From the NCBI GenBank assembly GCA_020205615.1, contig CM035168.1, positions 128,970,795 through 129,034,794 of the forward strand: a stretch of DNA of 64,000 bases, written 5' to 3'. Below the pieces are notes generated by a model, which was not told where the DNA came from, searched no databases, and saw only the letters and a program-made list of their open reading frames with translations. The position numbers and the translations under genes are program-made. Positions 48,328 to 60,101 of the stretch are shown one piece after another. The stretch's first letter is position 1. Every line of letters begins with the position of its first letter. Origin of the DNA: Panax quinquefolius (taxonomy: Eukaryota; Streptophyta; Magnoliopsida; Apiales; Araliaceae).

Positions 48328-50492
48328 ATGAATAGTACCCCGTGAACTCTTCAGGAATAGTACCCTGTAAATAGTACCCCGACACGAAAAGTGTCACAAA
48401 TACCCGAGTGAATGATACTAGAGTGAATAGTAATCGATTGAATAGTAACTTGCGTGAATAGTAATTAAGTGAGTAGTACTCGACCACGATAAGTGCCACT
48501 GAATACTTAGAGTGAATAATACTAGAGTGAATAATAGCAAGGGTGAATAAGAACTTAGTGAATAGTAACTTCAAATAACGAGAAAAATACCAAATAAAAT
48601 GATATTTCATGGCGAGTACAAAAGAAATGATATTTCATACGCAGTATAATAGAATATCTGGCTATGAAATGGATTTTCATCCGCCATGTGTAGTAATCCA
48701 CATGAGGCGAGATCATTTCCACAATTTAATAAAGAATGAATCTGAAAGATTATTCACCATACATCTTTAATCCACATAGGCGGTTATTCAACGAGAATAA
48801 TAAAGAATGAAACCGAGTTAAATACGTAATCCGCATGCATGTGGGATATTCAACGAGAATAATAAAGAATGGAATAACAACGAAATTCAACAAGCGTCGA
48901 TAGAATCGCGCGCAACGAGGTTATTCCAACAGAATAGTAAAGAATGTATTAACGAAAGAATTCACCGGGCATACGATACACATTGCGACGAGTTATTCAA
49001 CGAATAATAAAGAATGAAATAACAAAAGAATTCACGGGCGTGTGGTAGTCGCATGCAGACGAGTTATTGAATGTAATAATAAAGAATGGAATAACAGCAG
49101 AATTCACCAAGCATGCGGTAGTCCGCACAGACAGGTTATTCCACCAGAATAATAAAGAATAGAATAACAACTCTTACGAGTATTGAAAGAAAATAACTTC
49201 TCTTCATGAATATGAAAGAAATAATACCCCTTACCTTAGAAGAAAATTTGATACTGAAATAGTGAGGTAGCAGACTTCTCTTTTTCTTTCTCTCTATAAT
49301 TTCTCTCTATAATAATTGCTCTATAGCTTTAGTGAATTGGTGAAAAATAATGAAAAAATGAGCTTCTATTTATAGGAAAATATAGTTTCGATAATTGCAC
49401 GTTTTGGAGCTCGAAATATTACAGTATAATATCTTCCTCTTTTTCTTCATTTTTAATTTAGTCCTGCAAGTATTATCAAATTGCAACACATTCCCTAATA
49501 GTAAATCATGTAAATCAATAGTAAATCATGTGACTCAATAGTTCTAAATATGTGAAAAAATTAATTATAGTATAGTACCTTCATCTATACCTCCATTTTT
49601 AATTAGTCATGCAAGTATTATCAATCTTGCACCAACTCCCCTAATAGTAAATTATGTGAATCAATAGTACACACATGTGAACACATAGTTATAAGTATGT
49701 GAATTAATAGCAATTAATTATTCATTTATCCGATTAATTACTCGATTGGTCAATATAACTTCCAGACATTAATTATTATCGAAATAACTGTCGATTTCCA
49801 CTAACACTAACAATCCCAACACAATGAAAATATTTTTATCAACAATTTTATTTATGAAATTTTAAAGTTTGACTTTTTCTAAAAAAGTCAATTGTTAACT
49901 TTTTAACCAAAAAGTCAACCCCGACAAATTTTGTGTTTATAGTCTATATTTACTATTTTCATCATTCTGGACTCAAATATCACGTCCGCAACTCCAAATT
50001 CAACTCTGAACTCAAATTCGATTTTTAATAACATTTATTTATTATTATTATAACTCGTAATATTAACAACCAAATCGTTCCCAGAAAAGAGGGGGCTTTC
50101 AGATAAGGATTTCTCCTTATTGATGCTTGCTTGATTAGGTGACCAAACCTCTCCTTGTGAAACTTCTAGACATTGTTAATTATCACGAATAATAATATGA
50201 ATAAATTATCATCTCAATTCTTGATTTAATAATATTAAATATTGTAACAATAATTGAATAAAAGCTGGTGACTTCTCACGTAAGCATCGATAATCAATAT
50301 CGTATTATTCTTTATGCGACCACGCGTATTCATCATCTTTTTATCACCGATTATTTTATGTCAACTTGCTTACTTTGAAAAAATTTTAAATATCACCCTT
50401 AACTTTAACTTTTTATCAATTTAACCATTTACTAAATAGAATAATTATAAGAAAATTGAATACTTTCATTTCATAAAATTCGGGGTCTCGCA
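48328..50492 (-). repeat. Family-A LTR, reverse, 3' part missing
   Basis: On the minus strand it begins TGCGAGACCCCGAATTTTATG (at 50492), followed by the usual U3, the TATA box near 49369, the donor-match region near 49235 and the hairpin array (about 48780-49170). It stops inside the GAATAGTA (TACTATTC) word array at 48328. The missing part is about 1 kb. The contact with the neighbouring LTR suggests insertion followed by deletion, or unequal exchange. Confidence 0.8.
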
Positions 50493-50924
50493 GTTGACAT
50501 ATGGGAGTTGGGATAAACATTTCCTTCAGAAAGCGGAGGTATATACGAAACTGGCAATCGATCTAACTCACTGTGAAAGACAGTGTAGATGAGACGAGAA
50601 CTTGTTTGTTGGTTTTTTGTGGGAAACCACTCAGAATACCATATGGACTACTAGCAGAGACACGATGTGTGCTGAGTCCTAAAAGAGTTATAAGAAGAAG
50701 ATAAGAATATAAATCATCAAAGATGATTATCGTATGAGTTAAGACATCTCCGTATGTCATGAAGCCGTAAATCGGTCAAGAAAGTTGGTCGCGTAAACTT
50801 AGATTGTAAGAACGTGAACCCTAAGAAGAAAAGTTAAGTAAACCAATGCGGAAGTCAAATATATAACTAATTGGTGTATGTGCTATTTCCTTATATGTTA
50901 TATAGGGTTTGAAATGAGCAGTTC

Positions 50925-53900
50925 TGTGAGACCCCGAATTTTATGAAATGAAAGTATTCAATTTTCTTATAATTATTCTATTTAGTAAATGGTTAAATTG
51001 ATAAAAAGTTAAAGTTAAGGATAATATATGAAAAAAATTCAAAGTAAGCAAGTTTTCATAAAATAATCGGTGATAAAAGTACAGTAATATGCGTGATTGC
51101 ACAGTAGCACACGATATTGATTATTGATGCTTACGTGAGAAGTCACTCAGTTTTATTCAATTATTATTACAATATTTAATATTATTAAATCAATAATTGA
51201 GATGATAAGTTATTCATATTATTATTTGCATAATTAACAATGTCTAAAAGTTTTGTCAAGGAGAGGTTTGGTCACCTAATTGCGCGCCAATAAGAAAAAA
51301 TCCTTATCGGAATGCCCCCTCTTTCCTGGGAACGATCTGGTTGTTAATATTGCGAGTTATAATAATAATAAATAAATGTTATTAAAAATCAAATTTGAAT
51401 TTAGAGTTGAATTTGGAGACGCGGACGTGATATTTGAGTCCGAAATGATGAAATTAGTAAAAATAGACTATAAACACAAATTTTATCGGGGTTGATTTTA
51501 TGGTCAAAAAGTCAACAGTTGACTTTTTCGGAAAAAGTCAAACTTCGAAATTTAAAAAAAAAATTGTTGATAAAAATATTTTCATTGTGTTGGGATTGTT
51601 AGTGTTAGTGGAAATCGACAGTTATTTCGATAATAATTAATGTCTGGAGGTTATATTGACCAATCGGGTAATTAATCGGATAAATGAGAAATTAATTGCT
51701 ATTAATTCACATGTTTATAACTATGTATTCACATGTGTGTACTATTGATTCACATGATTTACTATTAGGGGAGTTGGTGCAAGATTGATAATACTTGCAT
51801 GACTAAATTAAAAATGGAGGTATAGATGAAGGTACTATACTATAATTAATTTTTTCACATGTTTAGAACTATTGAGTCACATGATTTACTATTGATTCAC
51901 ATGATTTACTATTAGGGGAGGTGGTGCAAGTTTGATAATACTTGCAGGACTAAATTAAAAAAAAAGAAGGTATTATACTGTAATATTTTGATCCCCAAAA
52001 CGTGCAATTATCGAAACTATATTTTCCTATAAATAGAAGCTCATTTTTTCATTATTTTTCACCAATTCACTAAAGCTATAGAGCAATTATTATAGAGAGA
52101 AATTATAGAGAGAGAAGAAGAGAAATGTCTGCTACCTCACTATTCCAAAGATCCGCTTTTTCTTGAAAGGTAAGGGTATTATTTTTTCATGGTATTCATG
52201 AAGAGAGTTATTTTCTTCAAATACTAGGTAAGGGTTTGTTATTCCATTCTTTATTATTATATTGGAATAACATGTCTATACTGTCTACCGCATACATGGT
52301 GAATTCTTCATTTATTTCATTCTTTATTATTCTGTTGAATAACTCCGCTCTCGGATTACTGCAATCGCATACACGGTGAATTTTTCTAATACGTTATTTC
52401 ATTCGTTATTATTCTTGGAATATCGTCGTCTGTATGGATTATCGCATGCCCGGTGAATTCTTCATTATTCCATTCTTTATTATTCATTGGAATAACCTCG
52501 TCTGCGCGTGATATTATCACATGCCTGGTGAAATTCTTCTGTTGTTTCATTCTTTATTATTCTGTTGGAATAACCTGTCTATGTGGACTACCGCATGCAT
52601 GGTGAATTCTTCTATTATTCCATTCTTTATTATTCTGTTAGAATAACTTGTCTATGTGGACTACCGCATGCATGGTGAATGATCCTTCATATTCATTCTT
52701 TATTAAATTGTGGAAATGATCTGTCTACGTGAATTACCGCATGGCGGTGAAAATCCATTTGCAGTTTCGTATATTATATTATACTAGTCTGAGATATCAT
52801 TTCTTTTGTACTCGTCATGGAATATCATTTTCTTTAGTATTTTTCTGTTACGAGTTACTATTCACGGGTTCCTATTCACCCGGTTACTATTCACTCTAGT
52901 ATTATTCACTCGAGTATTCGGGGCACTTTTCGTGCTGAAGTACTATTCACGAGTTACTATTCACAGGTTACTATTCACCCGATTACTATTCACTCTAGTA
53001 TTATTCACTATTCGGGCACTTTTCGTAATGTTTACTATTCATTCACGAATTACTATTCACGGGTTACTATTCACTCTAGTATCATTCACTTTCGGTATTA
53101 GGGACACTTTTTTGTCGAGGGTACTATTCACGAACTATTCTCAAGTACTATTCACGGGGTACTATTCACCCAAAAATATATTTCTTTTCCATCCAAATTA
53201 TTTTTGGTACACGAATATTATTCTTGAATTTTACTCTACAGGCGATGATCATGTTGACAATTTGACGTTATTGATTTACGGATAAATTAAATTATAAATC
53301 TTTAAAATTTATCCTTGAACTTGTTTTATTAAATTATTATGTTATTGTCATCATCCTCATACTTATATTGTGATGAAAGTCATCTTTGGCTTACGTGCAT
53401 AGATGGACTGTTGATTATTGGTTTTACAGTTGTATATTTTTAGCTTACGTGCAAAGATGGACTGTTGATTATTGGTTTTATAGTTTTATATTTTGGCTTA
53501 CGTGCAAAGATGGACAGGTGTATAACATGATCATAACCACTGGTGATAATAACGAATATCCTTGGCCCGTAGTGCATGAATAATTCGATGATGTGATTGG
53601 CAGGATCATGACCATTAGTTAACAGTTGAATGTCTTTGGACGTAGTGCACTGACAAACAATTGATTGGTATGATCATGACCATTGGTTTTATAGTTGAAT
53701 ATCTCTGGCCCGTAGTGCAAAGGTAGACAATTGATTGGTATGATCATTATTATTACATTTGAATATCTTTAGCCTTTTGGGTAAGGATATTGAGTAAACG
53801 TTCTATTAAGCCTTTGTGGCAAGGAGAAACTGTTGATTTACATGATTCTAAATATGAATTGTGGATTTAACTATAATCTTTGGTGGTTTAGGTGAAGACA

Positions 53901-54478
53901 GGAGATGATAGTTCTTTTTGTCTTGGGAATAACAAAGAACTGTTGTTGAGTATTACAGAAATAAAATATTAACGATGGACTTCTAATCTAGAAGAGATAG
54001 TAGACATTATGTTCTACTTGACTCTTCTAATGGATTGCTTATTCCGCTGCAGTTGTTGATCTAAAACTTGTTGTCTATTGTATTCTATTAGTTGTTATAC
54101 TGTTGAAGGCTAAGGATAATTTATTCTGCATTATCTTAGTCATAATATTTCTTACTGGGCTAGTTGAGCTCACCCTTTTCTTTCACTATTCTCTTCAGGA
54201 AATGAGAATATAGCTGGGACTGGTCGGGGAATGGATTGACGGTCCAGATGGTTGTTTTAGTAGTCCTCACTATTCTGTGAAATAGTGTGATAATAATTGT
54301 AATGAGGACTCCATTGAGAGTGGATATTGTCTAAAAGGCAATATTCTTGTTTAAACTCTCAACTATGTTTTGTCGTATTGTACACGACAGTTGTATACTT
54401 AAGTTTGTAGTTGATTTATGTAGTGTGATATCTGGCGACCCAAGATGGGTGATGTATACCTGTTTTGGGGGCGTCACA
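50925..54478 (+). repeat. 5' LTR of the family-A element
   Basis: TGTGAGACCCC ... GGGGGCGTCACA. TATA box near 52028, leader splice-donor match at 52170, hairpin array about 52225-52680, TTACTATTCAC words about 52850-53165, repeats of TCTTTGGCxxACGTGCAAAGATGGAC (about 53380-53520), and an acceptor match (CTCTTCAG) at 54197-54198. An apparent open frame of 159 codons at 52806-53285 is only the translation of the TATTCAC array. Confidence 0.92.
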
Positions 54479-54821
54479 GTTGGTATCAAAGCTTAGGGAT
54501 ATGATCTTTGGCTGAGTTTTGAGACTAGAACTAGGAGGGGAGAGTCGGGTAATTCCTTCGCTAGTATGACCTACCTAAGTTTATTTGGTATTTAATTGGT
54601 CGGTCAGAGTATAGGGATAATATGTGGCATGTCAATTAACCCTTATTTTGAAACTATATTCTAGAATGATATCTGAAATACAGGAGATGAAAAATGGGAA
54701 AATCATGATAGAGCGGAAATAACCGGGAAAGTACAATCCGAAAAGAAAGCAAGGTATTCTCATCTCTTCGAACTACTAGGTACGTAAATTTCGAGGGCAA
54801 AATTTCATAAGGAGGAGAGAT
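54479..54821 (+). other. Internal region with iMet primer site and polypurine tract
   Basis: TGGTATCAAAGC (54481-54492) matches the plant initiator-Met primer site TGGTATCAGAGC at all but one base, and AAGGAGGAGAGA (54809-54820) is the polypurine tract. Between them are remnants of the start and end of a Gypsy internal region, fused near 54650-54700. No protein is encoded. Confidence 0.88.
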
Positions 54822-57800
54822 TGTGAGACCCCGAATTTTATGAAATGAAAGTATTCAATTTTCTTGTAATTATTCTATTTAGTAAATGGTTAAATTGATA
54901 AAAAGGTAAAGTTAAGGGTGATATGTGAAATTTTTTTAAAGTAAGCAAGTTATCATAAAATAATCGGTGATAAAAGTACAGTAATATGCGTGGTTGCACA
55001 GTAGCACACGATATTGATTATTGATGCTTACGTGAGAAGTCACTCAGTTTTATTCAATTATTGTTACAATATTTAATATTATTAAATCAATAATTGAGAT
55101 GATAAGTTATTCATATTATTATTTGCATAATTAACAATGTCTAGAAGTTCTGTCAAGGAGAGGTTTAGTCACCTAATTAAGCGTCAATAAGGAGAAATCC
55201 TTATCGGAAAGCCCCCTCTTTCCTGAGAACGTTCTGGTTGTTAATATTGCGAGTTATAATAATAATGAATAGATGTTATTAAAAATCAAATTTGAGTTCA
55301 GAGTTGAATTTGGAGACATGAACGTGATATTTGAGTCCAAAATGATGAAATTAGTAATAATAGACTATAAACACAAATTTTGTCGGGGTTGACTTTTTGA
55401 TCAAAAAGTCAACAGTTGACTTTCTCAAAAAAAGTCAAACTTTGAAATTTCAAAAATAAAATTGTTGATAAAAAATATTTCCATTGTGTTGAGATTGTTA
55501 GTGTTAGTGGAAATCGACAGTTATTTCGATAATAATTAATGTCTGGAGGTTATATTGACCAATCGGGTAATTAATCGGATAAATGAGTAATTAATTGCTA
55601 TTAATTCACATGCTTATAACTATGTGTTCACATGTGTGTACTATTGATTCACATGATTTACTATTATGGGAGTTGGTGCAAGATTGATAATACTTGCATG
55701 ACTAAATTAAAAATAGAGGTATAGATGAAGGTAATATACTATAATTAATTTTTTCACATGTTTAGAACTATTGAGTCACATGATTTACTATTGATTCACA
55801 TGATTTACTATTAGGGGAGGTGGTGCAAGTTTGATAATACTTGCAGAACTAAATTAAAAATAAAGAAAAAGAGGAAGGTATTATACTGTAATATTTCGAG
55901 CCCCAAAACGTGCAAATATCGAAACTATATTTTTCTATAAATTGAAGCTCATTCCTTCATTATTTTTCACCAATTCACTAAAGATATAGAGCAATTATTA
56001 AAGAGAGAAAGAAGAAGAGAAGTCTACTACTTCACTATTCCAGTATCCAGTTTTCTTCAAAGGTAAGGGTATTATTTTTTCGTATTCATGAAGAGAGTTA
56101 TTTTCTTTCAATACTGTAGTAGGTTGTTATTATTCTTCTTTATTATTACGTTGGAATAACTCATGTCACGCGACTACTCGCATGCATGGTGAATTCTTCT
56201 CATTATTCTATTCTTCATTATTCTGTTGGAATAACCTTGTCTCACGCGAACTCTTCGCATGCGTGGTGAATTCTTCGTCATTATTCCATTCTTTATTATT
56301 ACATTGGAATAACCTATCTCATGCTGATTCATCGCATGCACTGTAAAATTCTTTTCATTGTTCCATTCTTTATTATTATTCATTGGAATAACTCATATCA
56401 TGTGGACTATCGCGTGCACGGTGAATTCTTCTATTATTCCATTCTTTATTATTCTGTTGAAATAACCTCGCCTACATGTGGACTACCGCATGCATGGTGA
56501 ATGATCCTTCATATTCATTCTTTATTAAATTATGGAAATGATTTGTCATGGATTATTATTCACTCTGAAAATTATTCACTATTTTTACTGGGGATACTTT
56601 CTTTTGGTCTCTGGAGTATCATTTTCTTTGGTACGAGTTTTTACGAGTTACTATTCACCCGATTACAATTCACTAGTATTATTATTCACTCTAGTATTCG
56701 GGGGCACTTTTCGTAATTTTTTAAAGAATATTCATTCACGAGTTATTATTCACATTACGATTACTATTCACTCTAAAGTATCATTCACTCGGGTATTTGG
56801 GACACTTTTTCGTGTTGGGGTACTATTCATAGGTACTATTCTCAAGTACTATTCACGGGTACTATTCACCCAAAAAATATATTTTTTTTCTCATCAAATT
56901 ATTTTTGGTACATGAATATTATTCTTGAATTTTACTCTACAAAGTAGTATCATGTTGATAATTTGGATATTTATTGATTTCGGATAAATTAAATTATAAA
57001 TCTTTAAAATTTATCCTTGAACTTGTTTTATTGAATTATTATATCATTGTCATCATCCTCATGCTTATATTGTGATGAAAGTCATCTTTGGCTTACGTGC
57101 ATAGATGGACTGTTGATTATTGGTTTTACAGTAGTATATTTTTGGCTTACGTGCAAAGATGGACTGTTGATTATTGGTTTTATAATTATATATCTTTGGC
57201 TTACGTGCAAAGATGGACAGGTGTATGACATGATCATAACCACTGGTGATAATAACGAATATCTTTGGCCCGTAGTGCATGAATAATTCGATGATGTGAT
57301 TGGCAGGATCATGACCATTAGTTAACAGTTGAATGTCTTTGGTCGTAGTGCACTGACAGATAATTAATTGGTATGATCATGACCATTGGTTTTATAGTTG
57401 AATATCTTTGGCCCGTAGTGCAAAGGTAGACAACTGATTGGTATGATCATTGTTATTACATTTGAATATCTTTAGCCTTTGGGGTAAGGATATTGAGTAA
57501 ACGTTCTATTAAGCCTTTGTGGAAAGGAGAAACTGTTGATTTACATAATTATAAATATGAATTGTGGATTTAACTATAATCTTTGGTGGTTTAGGTGAAG
57601 ACAGGAGAATATAGTTCTTTTTGTCTTGGGTATAACAAAGAACTGTTGTTGAGTATTACAAAAATAAAATATTAACGATGGACTTTTAATTTAGAAAAGA
57701 TAGTAGACATTATGTTCTACTTGACTCTTCTAATGGATTGCTTATTTCGCTGCAGTTGTTGATCTAAAACTTGTTGTCTATTGTATTTTATCAGTTGTTA

Positions 57801-58180
57801 TATTGTTGAAGGCTAAGGATAATTTATTCTGCATTATCTTAGTCATAATATTTCTTACTGGGCTAGTTGAGCTCACCCTTTTCTTTCACTATTCTCTTCA
57901 GGAAATGAGAATATAGCTGGGACTGGTCGGGGAACGGATTGACGATCCAAATGGTTGTTTTAGTAGTCCTTACTATTCTGTGAAATAGTGTGATAATAAT
58001 TGTAATGAGGACTCAATTGAGAGTGGATATTATCTAAAAGGCAATATTCTTGTTTAAACTCTCAACTATGTTTTGTCGTATTGTACACGACAGTTGTATA
58101 CTTAAGTTTGTAGTTGATTTATGTAGTGTGATATCTGGCGACCCAGATAGGTGATGTATACCTGTTTTGGGGGAGTCATA
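54822..58180 (+). repeat. 3' LTR of the family-A element
   Basis: Parallel to the 5' LTR, with scattered substitutions (about 10 over the first 155 bases by eye) and a shorter hairpin and word array, which explains its being 195 bp shorter. The donor match is at 56063, the acceptor ends at 57901, and the last bases read GGGAGTCATA in place of GGGCGTCACA. Confidence 0.92.
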
Positions 58181-59177
58181 AGTTCAGCGTAAACTATAAA
58201 CCGAAGCTGTGCGTAAGGCAAGTTTCCTAACTTCATTCATATTGTAAATGAATGCTAGTTTCTTAAACTTTCTCAGATGTTGAACTTGAGAAGTTTTGTC
58301 TATGTACAAATGTGTGATATTTGTACAAGGTGGTAAAATGTATGAGGCCTTGTGTCACAATTTTAACACTTCGGTGTTTCTATGAGATGAACTGTTCTGT
58401 GATTGAACTGTTCAATATGAGAATATTCTGTTTATACATGAACCGTTATTGTTAAGTATGTGCTAATGATTCTAGCCAAACAGGATGTGTATGGAAAAAG
58501 GTAGAAGAATGAAAGTATTTTAAAGTGAATTTGACTAATGTTTTAAAAATGATAGGAATTAGAATTATTCCTATTATTCAAGTTGCTTCATAACATTTGT
58601 TTAGTTATTGAAGTCTTAAAAGAATGTTTAAATTCTTGAAGTTGTTTATTCAACTGCTATGACTTGCTAAGCAATTGAATGCTCACACTTGCTTTAAATA
58701 AAAATATTTTCAGCGAACGATGTTAGAAAGAACTTAAAACATCTCGTAAAGATCAAGTTGATCGGTATCCAGACGAAGTGCCATTCAGTATATGAATGAG
58801 CGTGAAGATCAAGCCAAGACTTGTAATGTAGAATAGTTTAATTAAACTAAAGGCTAGTTTAATTAATGAACTACTATATATCCTTGGTGACGGATAAAAG
58901 TCACTCTTATAAGATGTAAAGAATAATGTAATTATCATTATTTGTAATGAACGAGGTTATAAGGTATAAGAACATGGGATTTGAGAATGTATGTTGTTAT
59001 ATTTAGCTATATAATGATGTATGTTTGGCAAGAGATGGGACCGTGACGTACGGAATCCGGGTGTGAAGATAGACCGATTTTCGGGGCGTTACACTCGTCA
59101 TCTCCATCATGCTTTATATCACCAGCCCACTCGTCATTTGCCACGTTGTAGATTTGATTTGATTTTATATTATACTA

Positions 59178-60101
59178 AATAATAATAATTTTTTATTTTA
59201 TTTTATTCTAATTTATTATTTTATTTTATTTTATTTTGTATTATATTATATTATCTAAATTTTTAAATTTATTTTATTTATTAAATTAAATTCATTTTAT
59301 TTTATTGAATTTAATTTATTTTTCTCTAATTTATTATTATTATTTATTTTATTTTGTATTATGTTTTGTAATTAAATATATTTTATTTTATTTATTTATT
59401 AGATATGATTTAAGTTATTTCATTTAGTTTTATTTTCTTTTCTTTAATTTATTTTGTATTACATTATAATATATAATTTCTTTTCATTAAATTATTTTAT
59501 ATCAATTAATTTATTTTTGTAGTAATTAAGAAATTAAGTAAATACTACTTAGTTTATTTTACAATTGAATAATTCTAACAGAAATTCTGTAAGGAATTTC
59601 GTCGAGAATTCTGTCAAAATTTGGAAATATACTAAACACATAAAGCCCGCATATTTTGCAATTAAAACATCAAACAAGATATATATTGCAACACATCAAA
59701 AATATCCCAATTTTAAAATGATATCGCAAACATATTATCCATATCTATAATTCAAGGCAGGCAAATAATCCCAATTTCAGACCAAAATTAACCACAATAT
59801 ATTTTAGACCAATTACACCAATTTTCATCCTTATTTCTTACCAATTTCAGAGCAACAATTAACTTAATTATCCAATTTAATCAGAACATTATATATAAAT
59901 CAAATTATAAACCAACTTCATATAAAAACTCATCCGTATAAACGAAAAGAATAACTCAAATTATGCCTTGTAAAACTCATCGGTATGAATTAACCAAATC
60001 ATGCAGTATAAAACTCCTCAGTATTGTCTAAATTAGTTCCCAAATTCACATATAAACCAACTTCAGCATTACCTAGATTAATTACATATTAATTATACAA
60101 T
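59178..60101. other. AT-rich intergenic DNA
   Basis: Low-complexity TTTTATTTTATT sequence (about 59175-59500) followed by ordinary AT-rich DNA. A 61-codon frame at 59565-59750 has no family resemblance and is not accepted as a gene. Confidence 0.45.

Larger units (their letters stand above)
50925..58180 (+). mobile_element. Family-A LTR element with giant LTRs and only 343 bp inside
   Basis: AGTTC stands on both sides (50920-50924 and 58181-58185), a perfect 5-bp duplication. The 5' LTR is 50925-54478 (3554 bp) and the 3' LTR 54822-58180 (3359 bp). Between them lie only 343 bp with a primer site and a polypurine tract and no open gag or pol. The ends of the internal region resemble those of Gypsy family B (GCTTAGGGATATGATCT after the primer site; AAAGCAAGGTATTCTCATCT and AAAATTTCATAAGGAGG before the 3' LTR). 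It is therefore probably a deletion derivative or non-autonomous partner of that lineage. It is inserted in the family-C LTR and is the most intact family-A copy here. Confidence 0.92.
44075..59093 (+). repeat. Solo LTR, family C, split by family-A elements
   Basis: It starts TGTGACAACACGAAAAATCGG and ends TTTTCGGGGCGTTACA. CTGGT (44070-44074) and CTCGT (59094-59098) form a 5-bp duplication with one mismatch. The remaining pieces are 44075-45565, 50493-50924 and 58186-59093, about 2.8 kb in total. A TATA-like TATATAAGAG lies near 44802, followed by a purine-rich leader and GAAAGGTAATCC near 44940. The piece at 50493-50924 is assigned to family C by position only. Confidence 0.7.
43983..59174 (-). 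pseudogene. Short open reading frame split by the family-C LTR
   Basis: The parts are 59174-59094 and 44074-43983 on the minus strand. Removing the LTR and one copy of the target duplication joins NVANDEWAGDIKHDGDD to QRGDDDPNFNIPKQHRRPP and a proline-rich end before the stop at 43983, all in one frame of about 55 codons. The upstream limit is a TAG at 59175-59177 that could also be part of a splice acceptor, making this a last exon. The family is not recognised; an old transposon gene, perhaps CACTA, is possible. The insertion breaks it. Confidence 0.4.

Noticed and set aside
52806..53285. 159-codon open frame on the plus strand
   Set aside because: It is the translation of the TTACTATTCAC word array of the LTR; the protein is a low-complexity repeat and sister copies are broken by indels.
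59565..59750. 61-codon open frame in AT-rich DNA
   Set aside because: No domain, no neighbouring exon signal, and length within chance for this composition.
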